Positions 45,043 to 53,312 of a stretch of DNA of 64,000 bases are shown one piece after another. The position numbers and the translations under genes are program-made. The notes beneath the pieces were generated by a model. That model was not told the origin of the DNA, did no database searches, and saw only the letters and a list, made by a program, of their open reading frames with translations. Within the stretch, counting starts at the first letter, position 1. Every line of letters begins with the position of its first letter. This stretch comes from CAVXSP01 sp963764505 (GTDB lineage: Bacteria; Acidobacteriota; Vicinamibacteria; Vicinamibacterales; SCN-69-37). The DNA is taken from positions 1,612,001 through 1,676,000 of the forward strand of contig CAVXSP010000001.1 of assembly GCA_963764505.1 (NCBI GenBank). The letters run 5' to 3'.

Positions 45043-47343
45043 ATGAACAGGCTGCGCATCATCCCCCTGGACGGCACCGTGGTGTTTCCCGGCATGCCGG
45101 TCAGTCTGCCGGTCGACGTCGGCTCCGACGATCGCGTGCTCCTGGTCCCCCGGCGCGAGCACACCTACGCGAAGGTCGGGATCGTGGCCGAGGTCTCGGA
45201 ACGGATGCGGCTGGCGGGGCGCGGCGTCGCCGTCTCGCTGACGGGGCTCCACCGCGCCACCCTCGGCGGCGCTGCGGCCGATCCGGACGGCGTGCTCCGC
45301 GTGGATTGCGAGGCGCGTCCGGATCAGACGCCCGCGCCGGCGCTGACCCGCGAGCTGGAGCGCGAGTACCGGGCCGTGGTCGAGGAGATCCTCGAGCTGC
45401 GCGGCGACGACGGGCGGATCCGCACGTTCGTGCGGTCCATCACGGATCCCGGCGCCCTGGCCGACACGGCAGGCTACTCGCCCGACCTCGATTTCACCCA
45501 GAAGCTCCAACTCCTCGAGACGTTCGACGTCGTCGACCGGCTGAAGCTGGCGCTGCAGCTCCAGCGGGATCGGCTGGCGGAGCTGCAGGTCCGCAAGCGC
45601 ATCCGCGACGACGTCGAGGACGGCGCGCACAAGCAGCAGCGGGAGTATTTCCTCCGGCGGCAGCTGGACGCCATCCGCAAGGAGCTCGGCGAGGGCGACG
45701 AGACGGTCGCCGCAGAGTATCGGCAGAAGATCGCCGACGCGGGCATGCCGGACGCCGTGCGCCAGCAGTCGGAGCGTGAACTGGACCGTCTGGAGCGGAT
45801 GGGCGAGTCCAACGCCGAAGCGTCGATGATCCGGACGTACCTCGACTGGCTGCTGGCCGTGCCCTGGGCCAGGCGATCGGAGGATCGGCTCGACCCGGTG
45901 CACGCCCGCACGGTGCTCGATGCCGACCACGAGGGCCTCGAGGACGTGAAGCGGCGCATCACCGAGTACCTGGCCGTTCGCAAGCTGCGGACCGACCGCG
46001 GCATGGCGGAGAACCGCCGTTCGGGGGTCATCCTCACGTTGATCGGGCCTCCGGGCACGGGCAAGACGTCGGTTGGCGAATCGATCGCGCGCGCAACCGG
46101 CCGCCAGTTCGTCCGCATGTCGCTCGGCGGCGTCCGCGACGAGGCGGAGATCCGGGGGCATCGCCGGACCTACATCGGCGCGCTGCCGGGCCGGCTCGTT
46201 CGGGCCCTGCGCGACGCGGGGACGATGAATCCGGTCATCATGCTCGACGAAGTCGACAAGCTCGGCGCCGACTGGCGGGGCGATCCCTCCGCGGCCTTGC
46301 TCGAAGTGCTGGACCCGGCGCAGAACCACGCGTTCCGCGACCACTACCTCGACGTGGAGCTCGATCTCTCGCAGGTGCTGTTCGTCGCGACGGCGAACGT
46401 GGCCGACACGATCCCGAGCGCGTTGTTCGACCGGATGGAGGTCATCCGGTTCGACGGCTACACCGTCGACGAGAAAGTCGCGATCGCGCGCGGTCACCTC
46501 TGGCCGCGCCAGATCGAGCGGAACGGATTGCGGCCGGACGAGGTCACCACCAGTGACGCCGTGCTGCGGCGCGTCGTGCACGACTACACGCGGGAAGCCG
46601 GCGTCCGTCAGCTCGAGCGGGAGCTCGGCACGCTGCTTCGCAGGACCGCGACGCGCGTCGCGTCCGCCTCCGCCTCCGCCTCCGCCGAGGCGCCGGCGCC
46701 GATCGTCATCGACGAGGCGGCCGTGCGCGAGGCGCTCGGACGGCCGAAGGTGTTCCATGAAGCCGCCGTCCGGACCGCGGTCCCGGGCGTGGCCACCGGC
46801 CTGGCGGTCACCGGCGTCGGCGGCGACGTCCTCTTCGTCGAAGCGGCGTCGATGCCCGGCAAGAGCGGCCTGGTCCTGACCGGGCAGCTCGGCGACGTCA
46901 TGAAGGAGTCGGCGCGCATCGCCCTGACGTACGTGAGAAGCCACGCCACCGCGCTCGGCGTCGACGAGCACGCGCTGGACGGGCGGGAGGTACACGTGCA
47001 CGTGCCCGCCGGCGCCATCCCGAAGGATGGGCCCAGCGCCGGCATCACGATGGTGACGGCGATGGCGTCGCTGCTGACCGGCCGGCCCGTGAGGAGCATG
47101 GTCGGCATGACCGGGGAGGTGACGCTCCAGGGTCGCGTGCTGCCAATCGGCGGGCTGAAGCAGAAGGTGCTGGCCGCCCACGCGGCCGGGCTCACCGAAG
47201 TGATCCTGCCCGAGCGCAACGCGCCGGATCTGGACGACATCCCGGCGGACGTCCGGGAGCGGATGACCTTCCATTCCGTCGGGTCGGTGGATCAGGTGCT
47301 GGCGATCGCGCTCGAGCCAGGACGCGTCGCGATGGCGGCGTAG
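45043..47343 (+). CDS. lon: ATP-dependent Lon protease
   Basis: 766 residues from ATG 45043 (frame open to 45022). N-domain (1-200, LRIIPLDGTVVFPGMPV), AAA+ with Walker A GPPGTGKTS (Lys341), Walker B VIMLDEVDK, and the C-terminal Ser-Lys protease with catalytic Ser665 in PKDGPSAGITM and Lys in PIGGLKQKVLAAHAAG. Degrades misfolded and regulatory proteins in the cytoplasm. An SASASASA hexanucleotide repeat lies between the AAA+ and protease parts. Only Lon seen; no clp genes nearby. Confidence 0.97.
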   Translation: MNRLRIIPLDGTVVFPGMPVSLPVDVGSDDRVLLVPRREHTYAKVGIVAEVSERMRLAGRGVAVSLTGLHRATLGGAAADPDGVLRVDCEARPDQTPAPALTRELEREYRAVVEEILELRGDDGRIRTFVRSITDPGALADTAGYSPDLDFTQKLQLLETFDVVDRLKLALQLQRDRLAELQVRKRIRDDVEDGAHKQQREYFLRRQLDAIRKELGEGDETVAAEYRQKIADAGMPDAVRQQSERELDRLERMGESNAEASMIRTYLDWLLAVPWARRSEDRLDPVHARTVLDADHEGLEDVKRRITEYLAVRKLRTDRGMAENRRSGVILTLIGPPGTGKTSVGESIARATGRQFVRMSLGGVRDEAEIRGHRRTYIGALPGRLVRALRDAGTMNPVIMLDEVDKLGADWRGDPSAALLEVLDPAQNHAFRDHYLDVELDLSQVLFVATANVADTIPSALFDRMEVIRFDGYTVDEKVAIARGHLWPRQIERNGLRPDEVTTSDAVLRRVVHDYTREAGVRQLERELGTLLRRTATRVASASASASAEAPAPIVIDEAAVREALGRPKVFHEAAVRTAVPGVATGLAVTGVGGDVLFVEAASMPGKSGLVLTGQLGDVMKESARIALTYVRSHATALGVDEHALDGREVHVHVPAGAIPKDGPSAGITMVTAMASLLTGRPVRSMVGMTGEVTLQGRVLPIGGLKQKVLAAHAAGLTEVILPERNAPDLDDIPADVRERMTFHSVGSVDQVLAIALEPGRVAMAA
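46663..46686 (+). repeat. Hexanucleotide repeat in lon
   Basis: Four exact TCCGCC units encoding Ser-Ala repeats in the linker between ATPase and protease domains. In-frame length change would alter only the linker. Confidence 0.8.
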
Positions 47344-47402
47344 GGGCCGATGACGCGCGGAGGCGATGGTATCCTCCGAGGAGATCGGTCAGGAGAGCAC
47401 CA

Positions 47403-47954
47403 ATGATCTCGGGGCTGAAGCAGAAGCTCGACTACGACGATCTGGCCCATATCCCGCCTGATCGCCTGAGGTACGAACTCTCGGAGGGAGATCTGCACGT
47501 GACGCCGGCCCCCAGCCCTCGCCACCAATGGATCAGCAAGCAGTTGCAGCGCCAGCTCGAGGCGTACTTCGAAGCGCGCGGAATCGCGCGTGTGTTCGAC
47601 GCTCCGGTCGACGTGATTCTCACCCCTCGCGACGTCTTCGAGCCCGACCTCGTCGTCGTGACGAATCGGGGGCAGATCACGCGCCGGGGGATCGAAGGGC
47701 CGCCGGCGCTCGTCGTCGAGGTCGTGTCGGAGTCGACGTCGATCTACGACCGCACGACCAAATCGCGGCGCTACGCCGCGCTCGGGATCGATCACTATTG
47801 GATCGTGGACGAAGCCACCGAGACGGTCGAATGTTACCGGCGCGTGGAGGCCACCTACGAGACCGTGGGGCGGTACAGCGGCAACCGCACGTTCGCCCAC
47901 CCCGACTTCCCGGACCTGGTCATCGACACCGCGCCGCTCTGGACGGAACCCTGA
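47403..47954 (+). CDS. Uma2-family (DUF820) PD-(D/E)xK nuclease-like protein
   Basis: 183 residues: YELSEGDLHVTPAPSPRHQWI opens the fold, FEPDLVVV gives the Asp, and LVVEVVSEST...DRTTKSRRYA the Glu and Lys of the PD-(D/E)xK core; GIDHYWIVDEATETVECY closes it. Widespread stand-alone proteins of unknown role, probably structure-specific nucleases. Ribosome site GGAGAG 7 bases upstream. Confidence 0.88.
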   Translation: MISGLKQKLDYDDLAHIPPDRLRYELSEGDLHVTPAPSPRHQWISKQLQRQLEAYFEARGIARVFDAPVDVILTPRDVFEPDLVVVTNRGQITRRGIEGPPALVVEVVSESTSIYDRTTKSRRYAALGIDHYWIVDEATETVECYRRVEATYETVGRYSGNRTFAHPDFPDLVIDTAPLWTEP

Positions 47955-48017
47955 AGACCCATCACGTCGCGTACGGCGGCGCCATGTGACAGGTTGACGC
48001 AAGCCGCCGGCGGTGGG

Positions 48018-48060
48018 TTGACATCTCTACCTGTGGCGGATATATCTGTAGCTGATATAT
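48018..48060 (+). promoter_or_regulatory. Promoter and palindromic operator of the PadR-ABC operon
   Basis: TTGACA (48018-48023), 17 bases, TATATC (48041-48046), with start about 6 bases before the padR ATG. The inverted repeat ATATATC-N7-GATATAT (48040-48060) covers the -10 box and touches the start codon, so a bound PadR dimer would block its own transcription. The transcript would have a very short leader. Confidence 0.7.
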
Positions 48061-48397
48061 GTCGCCGCCGCCGCTCACCACGGCCGTCGCGCACGTGCTG
48101 CTGTCGCTCAGCGCCGGCGAGCGGCACGGCTACGCCATCCTCAAGGACATCCAAACGCAGTCCGGTGGACGCGTGCGGCTTGGGCCCGGGACGATCTACG
48201 GCACGATCCAGCGGCTCATGGAGTGCGGCTGGGTGGAGGAGACCGAGGGACCGGCCCGGGTCGTGGACGAGCGCAGGCGGCACTATCGCCTGACGCGCGC
48301 CGGCCGTGAGGCCCTCGAGCTCGAAATCGATCGGCTCGACGCCCTGGTCCGGGTGGCGCGCGCGCGCGGTGCCGCTCCGCGAAAGGCCCGCGGCTAG
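48059..48397 (+). CDS. PadR-family transcriptional regulator of an ABC exporter
   Basis: 112 residues: TTAVAHVLLSLSAGERHGYAILKDI, GPGTIYGTIQRLMECGWVEE and RRRHYRLTRAGREALELEI give the PadR winged helix and C-terminal helix. First gene of a four-gene unit with a permease-prefix protein, an ATPase and a permease, so it likely senses a compound exported by them. Its ATG lies inside its own putative operator. Confidence 0.9.
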   Translation: MSPPPLTTAVAHVLLSLSAGERHGYAILKDIQTQSGGRVRLGPGTIYGTIQRLMECGWVEETEGPARVVDERRRHYRLTRAGREALELEIDRLDALVRVARARGAAPRKARG

Positions 48398-48402
48398 CGG
48401 CG

Positions 48403-48867
48403 ATGGACAGGCGAGCGTCGCGCCATCCGGAAGGCCGGCTCTACGGCGCGGTGCTCTATCTGCTTCCGCCCGCATTCCGGCGCGAGTTCGGTGACGAGAT
48501 GGCGCGTGATTTCGCCGAGGCGCGGCGCGAGGCGTCTCTGGTGGGACGCGCGCGCGACCTCTGGCGGTTTCGCGCGCGCATGGCGCTCGACCTGCTGGCG
48601 GCCGCCGTGGTCCAGTGGCTGCACACCGGCCTCCCCGCCTTCGTGCTCGTCGCAGCGATCGCCTCGGCCGGTACGATCTCCGCGCTGGCCAGCTTCTGGC
48701 CGAATCTGACGTGGTCCCTGCCGGCGGAGACTCCCCAGGCGGACACGATCGGCCTCGTCCTGCTCGTCACGGTCGTCCTGCTGGTCATCGTCGCCACGAT
48801 CATCTTCACGCTCTGGTGGACGCGCCGGTTCACCCGGCCCCTGCCGCGCCGGCGTCCACGAGTCTGA
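48403..48867 (+). CDS. Membrane protein with permease-prefix-like N-terminus
   Basis: 154 residues. The N-terminal LYLLPPAFRREFGDEMARDF resembles prefix domains in front of ADOP permeases. Two TM helices follow (about 76-98 and 112-134) with a short loop between. It starts 5 bases after the padR stop and may be a small accessory subunit of the ABC transporter or an adapter linking it to PadR control. No exact family recognised. Confidence 0.6.
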   Translation: MDRRASRHPEGRLYGAVLYLLPPAFRREFGDEMARDFAEARREASLVGRARDLWRFRARMALDLLAAAVVQWLHTGLPAFVLVAAIASAGTISALASFWPNLTWSLPAETPQADTIGLVLLVTVVLLVIVATIIFTLWWTRRFTRPLPRRRPRV

Positions 48868-48871
48868 CGCC

Positions 48872-49636
48872 GTGTTGCAGGCCCGCGGACTGACCAAGCG
48901 CTACGGCGGGCTCCTCGCGCTCGACCGCGTCAGTTTCGAGCTCCGTCCTGGCGAGATCGTCGGCTACCTGGGGCCGAACGGGTCCGGCAAGAGCACCACC
49001 GTCAATATCGTCGTCGGCCTGCTCGAGCCGAGCGCCGGGTCGCTCTCGCTCGACCGCTTGACGCTGACCGAGGATCCGATCGAGTACAAGCGTCGCATCG
49101 GCTACGTCCCCGAGGAACCGTATCTGTACACGCACCTCACGGCGGGCGAGTACCTCTCGCTCGTCGGACGGCTCCGGGGAATCGACGAGGACCGGCTGGC
49201 CGCGGTCATCGCCCGGCTGCTGCGCCTGCTCCAGCTCCACGACAGCCGCTATCACACGATGACCGCGTTCTCGAAGGGCATGCGGCAGCGCGTGCTCTTC
49301 GCGGCGGCGCTCCTGCACGATCCGGATCTGCTCGTGCTCGACGAGCCATTCTCCGGGCTGGACGTCAATGCCGGCCTCCTGTTCCGCGAGCTGCTGCGCC
49401 AGCTCGCGGACCGGGGCCGCATGATTCTGTTCAGCACCCACCGGTTCGACATGGTGGAGAAGCTGTGCTCGCGGGTGGTCATCCTGTCAGCGGGTCGGCT
49501 GGTCGAGGAGCGGCGGGTCGCCGAGTTGGAGGCGTCGGGCGAGGGCTCTCTCGAGTCCGTGTTCGTCCGCGCTACCGAGCCGCCGGACTTCTCGCCGGTC
49601 GCGCGCGAGATTCTCGACACGATCGGCGTGGGATGA
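48872..49636 (+). CDS. ABC transporter ATP-binding protein
   Basis: 254 residues: Walker A GPNGSGKST (Lys40), signature FSKGMRQRV (degenerate LSGGQ, as in ABC-2 type exporters), Walker B LLVLDEP (Asp157/Glu158) and H-loop STHRFD. GTG start 4 bases after the previous stop. Cytoplasmic ATPase that pairs with the permease next to it (ATGA overlap). Confidence 0.93.
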   Translation: MLQARGLTKRYGGLLALDRVSFELRPGEIVGYLGPNGSGKSTTVNIVVGLLEPSAGSLSLDRLTLTEDPIEYKRRIGYVPEEPYLYTHLTAGEYLSLVGRLRGIDEDRLAAVIARLLRLLQLHDSRYHTMTAFSKGMRQRVLFAAALLHDPDLLVLDEPFSGLDVNAGLLFRELLRQLADRGRMILFSTHRFDMVEKLCSRVVILSAGRLVEERRVAELEASGEGSLESVFVRATEPPDFSPVAREILDTIGVG

Positions 49637-51351
49637 GTGCGGGTCCGGAAGGTCGGCTCGGTCACCTCACGCGGCATTTCTTCGCCGCCCTGTTCGATCT
49701 GGGGTTCCTCAACGAGGTCGCCGCTCGGTCGTTCACGCGGCTGATCCTCGGGATCTGTGCGCTGCTCCTCTCCTGGGGCGTGGCGCAGGTCAGGGTCTAC
49801 ATGATCAAGTACGGCACTCTGGCGATGCAGCCCTCGCCCGGGCCGTATCGCCTCGCGCTGCTCGCGGATCACGCCTTCTTCATCGCGCTGCCGATGTGGA
49901 TCATCGCGCTCGTGACGACGCTGGCGGGACATGCCGTGTTCCCGGACGAGACGGATTTCCGCGTGCTGTCGCCGCTGCCCATCACGCGCCGGCTGATCTT
50001 CTCGGCCAAGCTGCTCGCCCTGCTCGCGTTCACCGGGCTGTTCGTCGCCTTCGCCGAAGTGTCGCTGATCCCGGTGGCCGCGCTCACACTGCTCTCGCGC
50101 TGGGCGCCAGGGGGCTTTGCGATTCGGTTCGGCGCGTACGGCCTCTCGGCCCTGTGCGCAGCGGCCTTCGCGGCGCTGGCGGTGATGTCCGTGCAGGGCC
50201 TCCTCGTCCTGACCACATCGGCCGGCCGAGCGCTGGGGGCCTCCGCCGCGGCGCGGAGCGCCATGCTCTGCGGCCTGATGCTGACGCTGCCGCTGCTCAT
50301 CCGGCTGCCGGCCGAAGGCGAGGCGATGGCGGCCGGCGCGTGGTGGATGACGATCGCGCCTCCAGCGTGGTTTGCCGGGCTCGAGGCGTGGCTCGGCGGA
50401 GACGTCCGGCCCCACCTCGCCTGGATGGCCGCGCTGGCGACGGCCGGCCTCGGCATCTCCGGCGCGCTGGTGATTGCCGTGTACGCCGTCCTCTATCGGC
50501 GCTTCGATCGGCTCATCGTGCGGCCGGCAGCGAAACCCCGGGCCGCCGACCGGTCCGCCCGGACACCGGCGCACCGGCTGCTCTCCAGGCGGCCCGTCTT
50601 CCTGGCCATTCGCGCGTTCACGGCGATCACGCTGCGGCGCAGCGTGCTCCATCAGGGCGTTGTCGTCGTGCTGTCCGCGATTGGCGCCGGGCTGGTCGCG
50701 AACAGCTTCATCGCCCGCGATCTGGCCGGCGGGCTGCGCGCCGGCGGTGCGCCGCACCCGGATCTGGCGCGCGCCGTCGTCTGGGCGCCGTTCGCCCTGA
50801 TGTACGTCGTGTGCCGCGCCGTGCGCATGGCGCTGCTCGTGCCGCTCGATCTCAAGGCGAACTGGGTGTTCAGGATGACCGAGCGCGGAAGCACGCGCGT
50901 CGATCAGCTCGAGGCCGCCGTGCGCGTCGTCCAGGTGCTGGGCGTCGTCGCGCCGGTCGCGCTCCTCGCGCCCATCCAGCTCCGGCTGCTCGGGCCGGCG
51001 GCGCCGGCGGTGCTGGCGGCGACGCTCCTCGTCGGCTGGTGCTACGTCGAGGCGCTGATGCACGGCTGGAGCCGCATCCCGTTCACGTGCTCGTTCATCC
51101 CCGGCAAGGGATTCGTCCCGCAGCGCGTGCTGACTGGCACGGCGGCGTTCGTCGCCTTCACGGCCGCCGGCTCCTGGCTCGCGGGGCTCGCGGGAGCGTC
51201 GGCGCTCGCGGGGGCGCCGCTGCCGTTCGTCGTCCTCGTTCTGACGCTGGTCCTACGGAGCTGGCGCCGGCGCACCTGGCGCGACACGCCGCTCGAGTTC
51301 GAGGACGTGCTCCCGTCGGACATCAATCCGCTCCGAATCCAGACCGAGTAG
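49633..51351 (+). CDS. ABC-2-like permease subunit, ~572 residues
   Basis: Starts at ATG 49633 overlapping the ATPase stop by 4 bases. About twelve hydrophobic segments in two halves, with a cytoplasmic linker at about 290-325 (RPAAKPRAADRSARTPAHRL). The C-terminus ending DTPLEFEDVLPSDINPLRI looks well conserved. The large size suggests two fused permease halves, forming a one-polypeptide channel with the ATPase. Its last 99 bases overlap the end of the convergent TPR gene. Confidence 0.85.
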   Translation: MSAGPEGRLGHLTRHFFAALFDLGFLNEVAARSFTRLILGICALLLSWGVAQVRVYMIKYGTLAMQPSPGPYRLALLADHAFFIALPMWIIALVTTLAGHAVFPDETDFRVLSPLPITRRLIFSAKLLALLAFTGLFVAFAEVSLIPVAALTLLSRWAPGGFAIRFGAYGLSALCAAAFAALAVMSVQGLLVLTTSAGRALGASAAARSAMLCGLMLTLPLLIRLPAEGEAMAAGAWWMTIAPPAWFAGLEAWLGGDVRPHLAWMAALATAGLGISGALVIAVYAVLYRRFDRLIVRPAAKPRAADRSARTPAHRLLSRRPVFLAIRAFTAITLRRSVLHQGVVVVLSAIGAGLVANSFIARDLAGGLRAGGAPHPDLARAVVWAPFALMYVVCRAVRMALLVPLDLKANWVFRMTERGSTRVDQLEAAVRVVQVLGVVAPVALLAPIQLRLLGPAAPAVLAATLLVGWCYVEALMHGWSRIPFTCSFIPGKGFVPQRVLTGTAAFVAFTAAGSWLAGLAGASALAGAPLPFVVLVLTLVLRSWRRRTWRDTPLEFEDVLPSDINPLRIQTE

Positions 51352-53136
51352 CGCCTCCTGACGATGCGCCGCGAGATAGGCGCGCGCGTGAGCGAGCTGC
51401 GGGAGCGCGGCGTCCGCGTGCGTCCAGGCTGCGAGGAAGTCGGCGTATGCCGTGACGGCCGCGTTGTCCTCGCCGGCCTGCTCCCGGCTCATGGCGAGCC
51501 CGTACAGCGACCAGCCCGATCGAGGCCGCTCGGCGAGCGCCTGCTCGAACGCGCGTCCAGCGCCGGACCAGTCCCGCGCGGCGAGCAGCGCGGCGCCTTC
51601 CGTCTCGCGCACGGGCCGGAGGTAGGCCGGCGGCTCGCGATAGCCGAGCGTCTTCTCGACCCGAGCCGCTTCGTCGAACAGCGCCTTCGCCTCTGCGGTC
51701 TGTCCCTTCGCCGTCAGCAGCGAGGCGCGCAGTTCGCGCGACATGATCGACAGGCTGGAGACGATGGGCGCCAGCAGCGCGTCGGGCAGAATCTCCATCT
51801 GCGGCGGGCCGGTGCGAGCGCCGCCCGCGGGCGCCGCGGGGGAGGCAGCGGGCTTGAGCCGGTCGGACGCTTCGACGAGCGCGGCGTCCAGGCGGCTCGA
51901 CGCGTCCGCCGCGTTCGCGAGATCGTGAGCGTCGATGGCCGCCATGCCCGACGCCACGTTGGCGAGCTGCTGCGCCAGGAACATGAGGTTCGGCCGGTTC
52001 GCCGGCGCGCGGCTGCGGTCGAGGAGCGCCGCGACCTCCGCCCAGTTCGCCGTTCTGAGCGCGACGGGCAGCTCGGGATCGATCCGCGAAATCGAATCCC
52101 GCACCGAATAGACGTACAGCGTGGAGTCGAGCACGCCGCGCGCGTCGCTCAGCTTCGCGGAGAGCGCCGTGGCCTCGTGCAGCTTGCCCTCCTCCATGAG
52201 GTTCGCGATCGCGTACATCAGGTTGTGGACGTAGTTCCAATCGTGATCGGCGTCGACGTGCTGCTCGCGCATGTAACGCTCGTCGACTGCCCGGGAGGCG
52301 TCGAACGCCTGCTCGGCGCGGGCGTAGTCGCCCATCCGGAAGAAGATGTGGCCGGGCATGTGGACCATGTGGCCAGACGCGGGCGCGAGCGTGGCGAGAA
52401 TCTCGGCGCTGTGCAACGCCTGCTCGGGATGCGCGCCCGCTTCGAGTGCGTGGATGTAGTAGTGGTTCGCGGCGGAGCTCTCGGGATCCGACGTCAGCAC
52501 GTCGCGAAGAATCGCCAGCGCCTCCTGCTGGCCCGCGCGCGGCTCGCCCCGGTCGTCGAATCCGTCCTCGACCGACAGCGCCAGATAGATTCGCGCCAGT
52601 GAGTCCTCCGGATATTGCTTGACGATGGCGCGCCAGACGCTGGCCGCCTCCCGATACGCGGCCGAGCTCGCCTGGATGTACAGGCGCTCGTGTGCGCTGG
52701 CGCGGTCCTGGAGATCTCTGGCCCTGGCGAGCGCCCGAGCGGCGTAGCCTCGGGAGGTGCCGTGGAAGAACGATTCCGCTTCGTACAACCCCCAGTAGCA
52801 CATGGCGCACTGCGGGTCCACGCGCACGCTCTGCTCGAACGCGCGCGCCGACTCGTAGTCCCAGTAGTCGTGCAGGAGGTTCAGCCCCTGATCGAACCAT
52901 GTCTGCGCTTCCGGCGTTGCCGTGATGGGCAGGTGCAGGCTGCCGACGCCGGTCAGCTTCTGCGGCGGCGGCAGCTCGTCGGGAGGGATCTCGTCCTGCA
53001 TCTCCATCACGTGGCCGGCCATCGGAGTCTGGGCGGAGAACGTCGCTGCCGGCCCTCCGGTGATCAGCCCGCACCACGCGACGGCGCACAGGGAGACGCG
53101 AAGGAACCGGTTGGCAGGTCCGCAGAGTTCTCTCAT
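51253..53136 (-). CDS. Secreted TPR-repeat protein
   Basis: 627 residues with a signal peptide (about 1-36) and helical repeats: SARAFEQSVRVDPQCAMCYWGLYEAE, SSAANHYYIHALEAGAHPEQAL, HMVHMPGHIFFRMGDYARAEQ, SGWSLYGLAMSREQAGED. The same family as the broken lipoprotein at 17014-18581, and a useful intact reference for it. Role unknown; probably a periplasmic protein-interaction scaffold. The final ~33 residues (after ALLGL) are antisense to the ABC permease and may not be original. Confidence 0.85.
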   Translation of the reverse strand: MRELCGPANRFLRVSLCAVAWCGLITGGPAATFSAQTPMAGHVMEMQDEIPPDELPPPQKLTGVGSLHLPITATPEAQTWFDQGLNLLHDYWDYESARAFEQSVRVDPQCAMCYWGLYEAESFFHGTSRGYAARALARARDLQDRASAHERLYIQASSAAYREAASVWRAIVKQYPEDSLARIYLALSVEDGFDDRGEPRAGQQEALAILRDVLTSDPESSAANHYYIHALEAGAHPEQALHSAEILATLAPASGHMVHMPGHIFFRMGDYARAEQAFDASRAVDERYMREQHVDADHDWNYVHNLMYAIANLMEEGKLHEATALSAKLSDARGVLDSTLYVYSVRDSISRIDPELPVALRTANWAEVAALLDRSRAPANRPNLMFLAQQLANVASGMAAIDAHDLANAADASSRLDAALVEASDRLKPAASPAAPAGGARTGPPQMEILPDALLAPIVSSLSIMSRELRASLLTAKGQTAEAKALFDEAARVEKTLGYREPPAYLRPVRETEGAALLAARDWSGAGRAFEQALAERPRSGWSLYGLAMSREQAGEDNAAVTAYADFLAAWTHADAALPQLAHARAYLAAHRQEALLGLDSERIDVRREHVLELERRVAPGAPAPAP

Positions 53137-53312
53137 GGGAGCGCTCCTTCGAACGCGGCTATCGACGCCGGGATGCTGAGACTATAGCGCCTCGATTCGG
53201 CCCCCCCGAACGCTCGCCGCCGATCTCATCCAGATGGTCCGTTCGACCGGGACGCATGATGATGACCGCTGTCGCGTGTTGCGATATCATCCGGCCGCTC
53301 TTGGAGGTCGAG

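Noticed and set aside
45013..47274. 753-codon minus-strand open frame opposite lon
   Set aside because: Perfect shadow of lon with biased composition and no motif.
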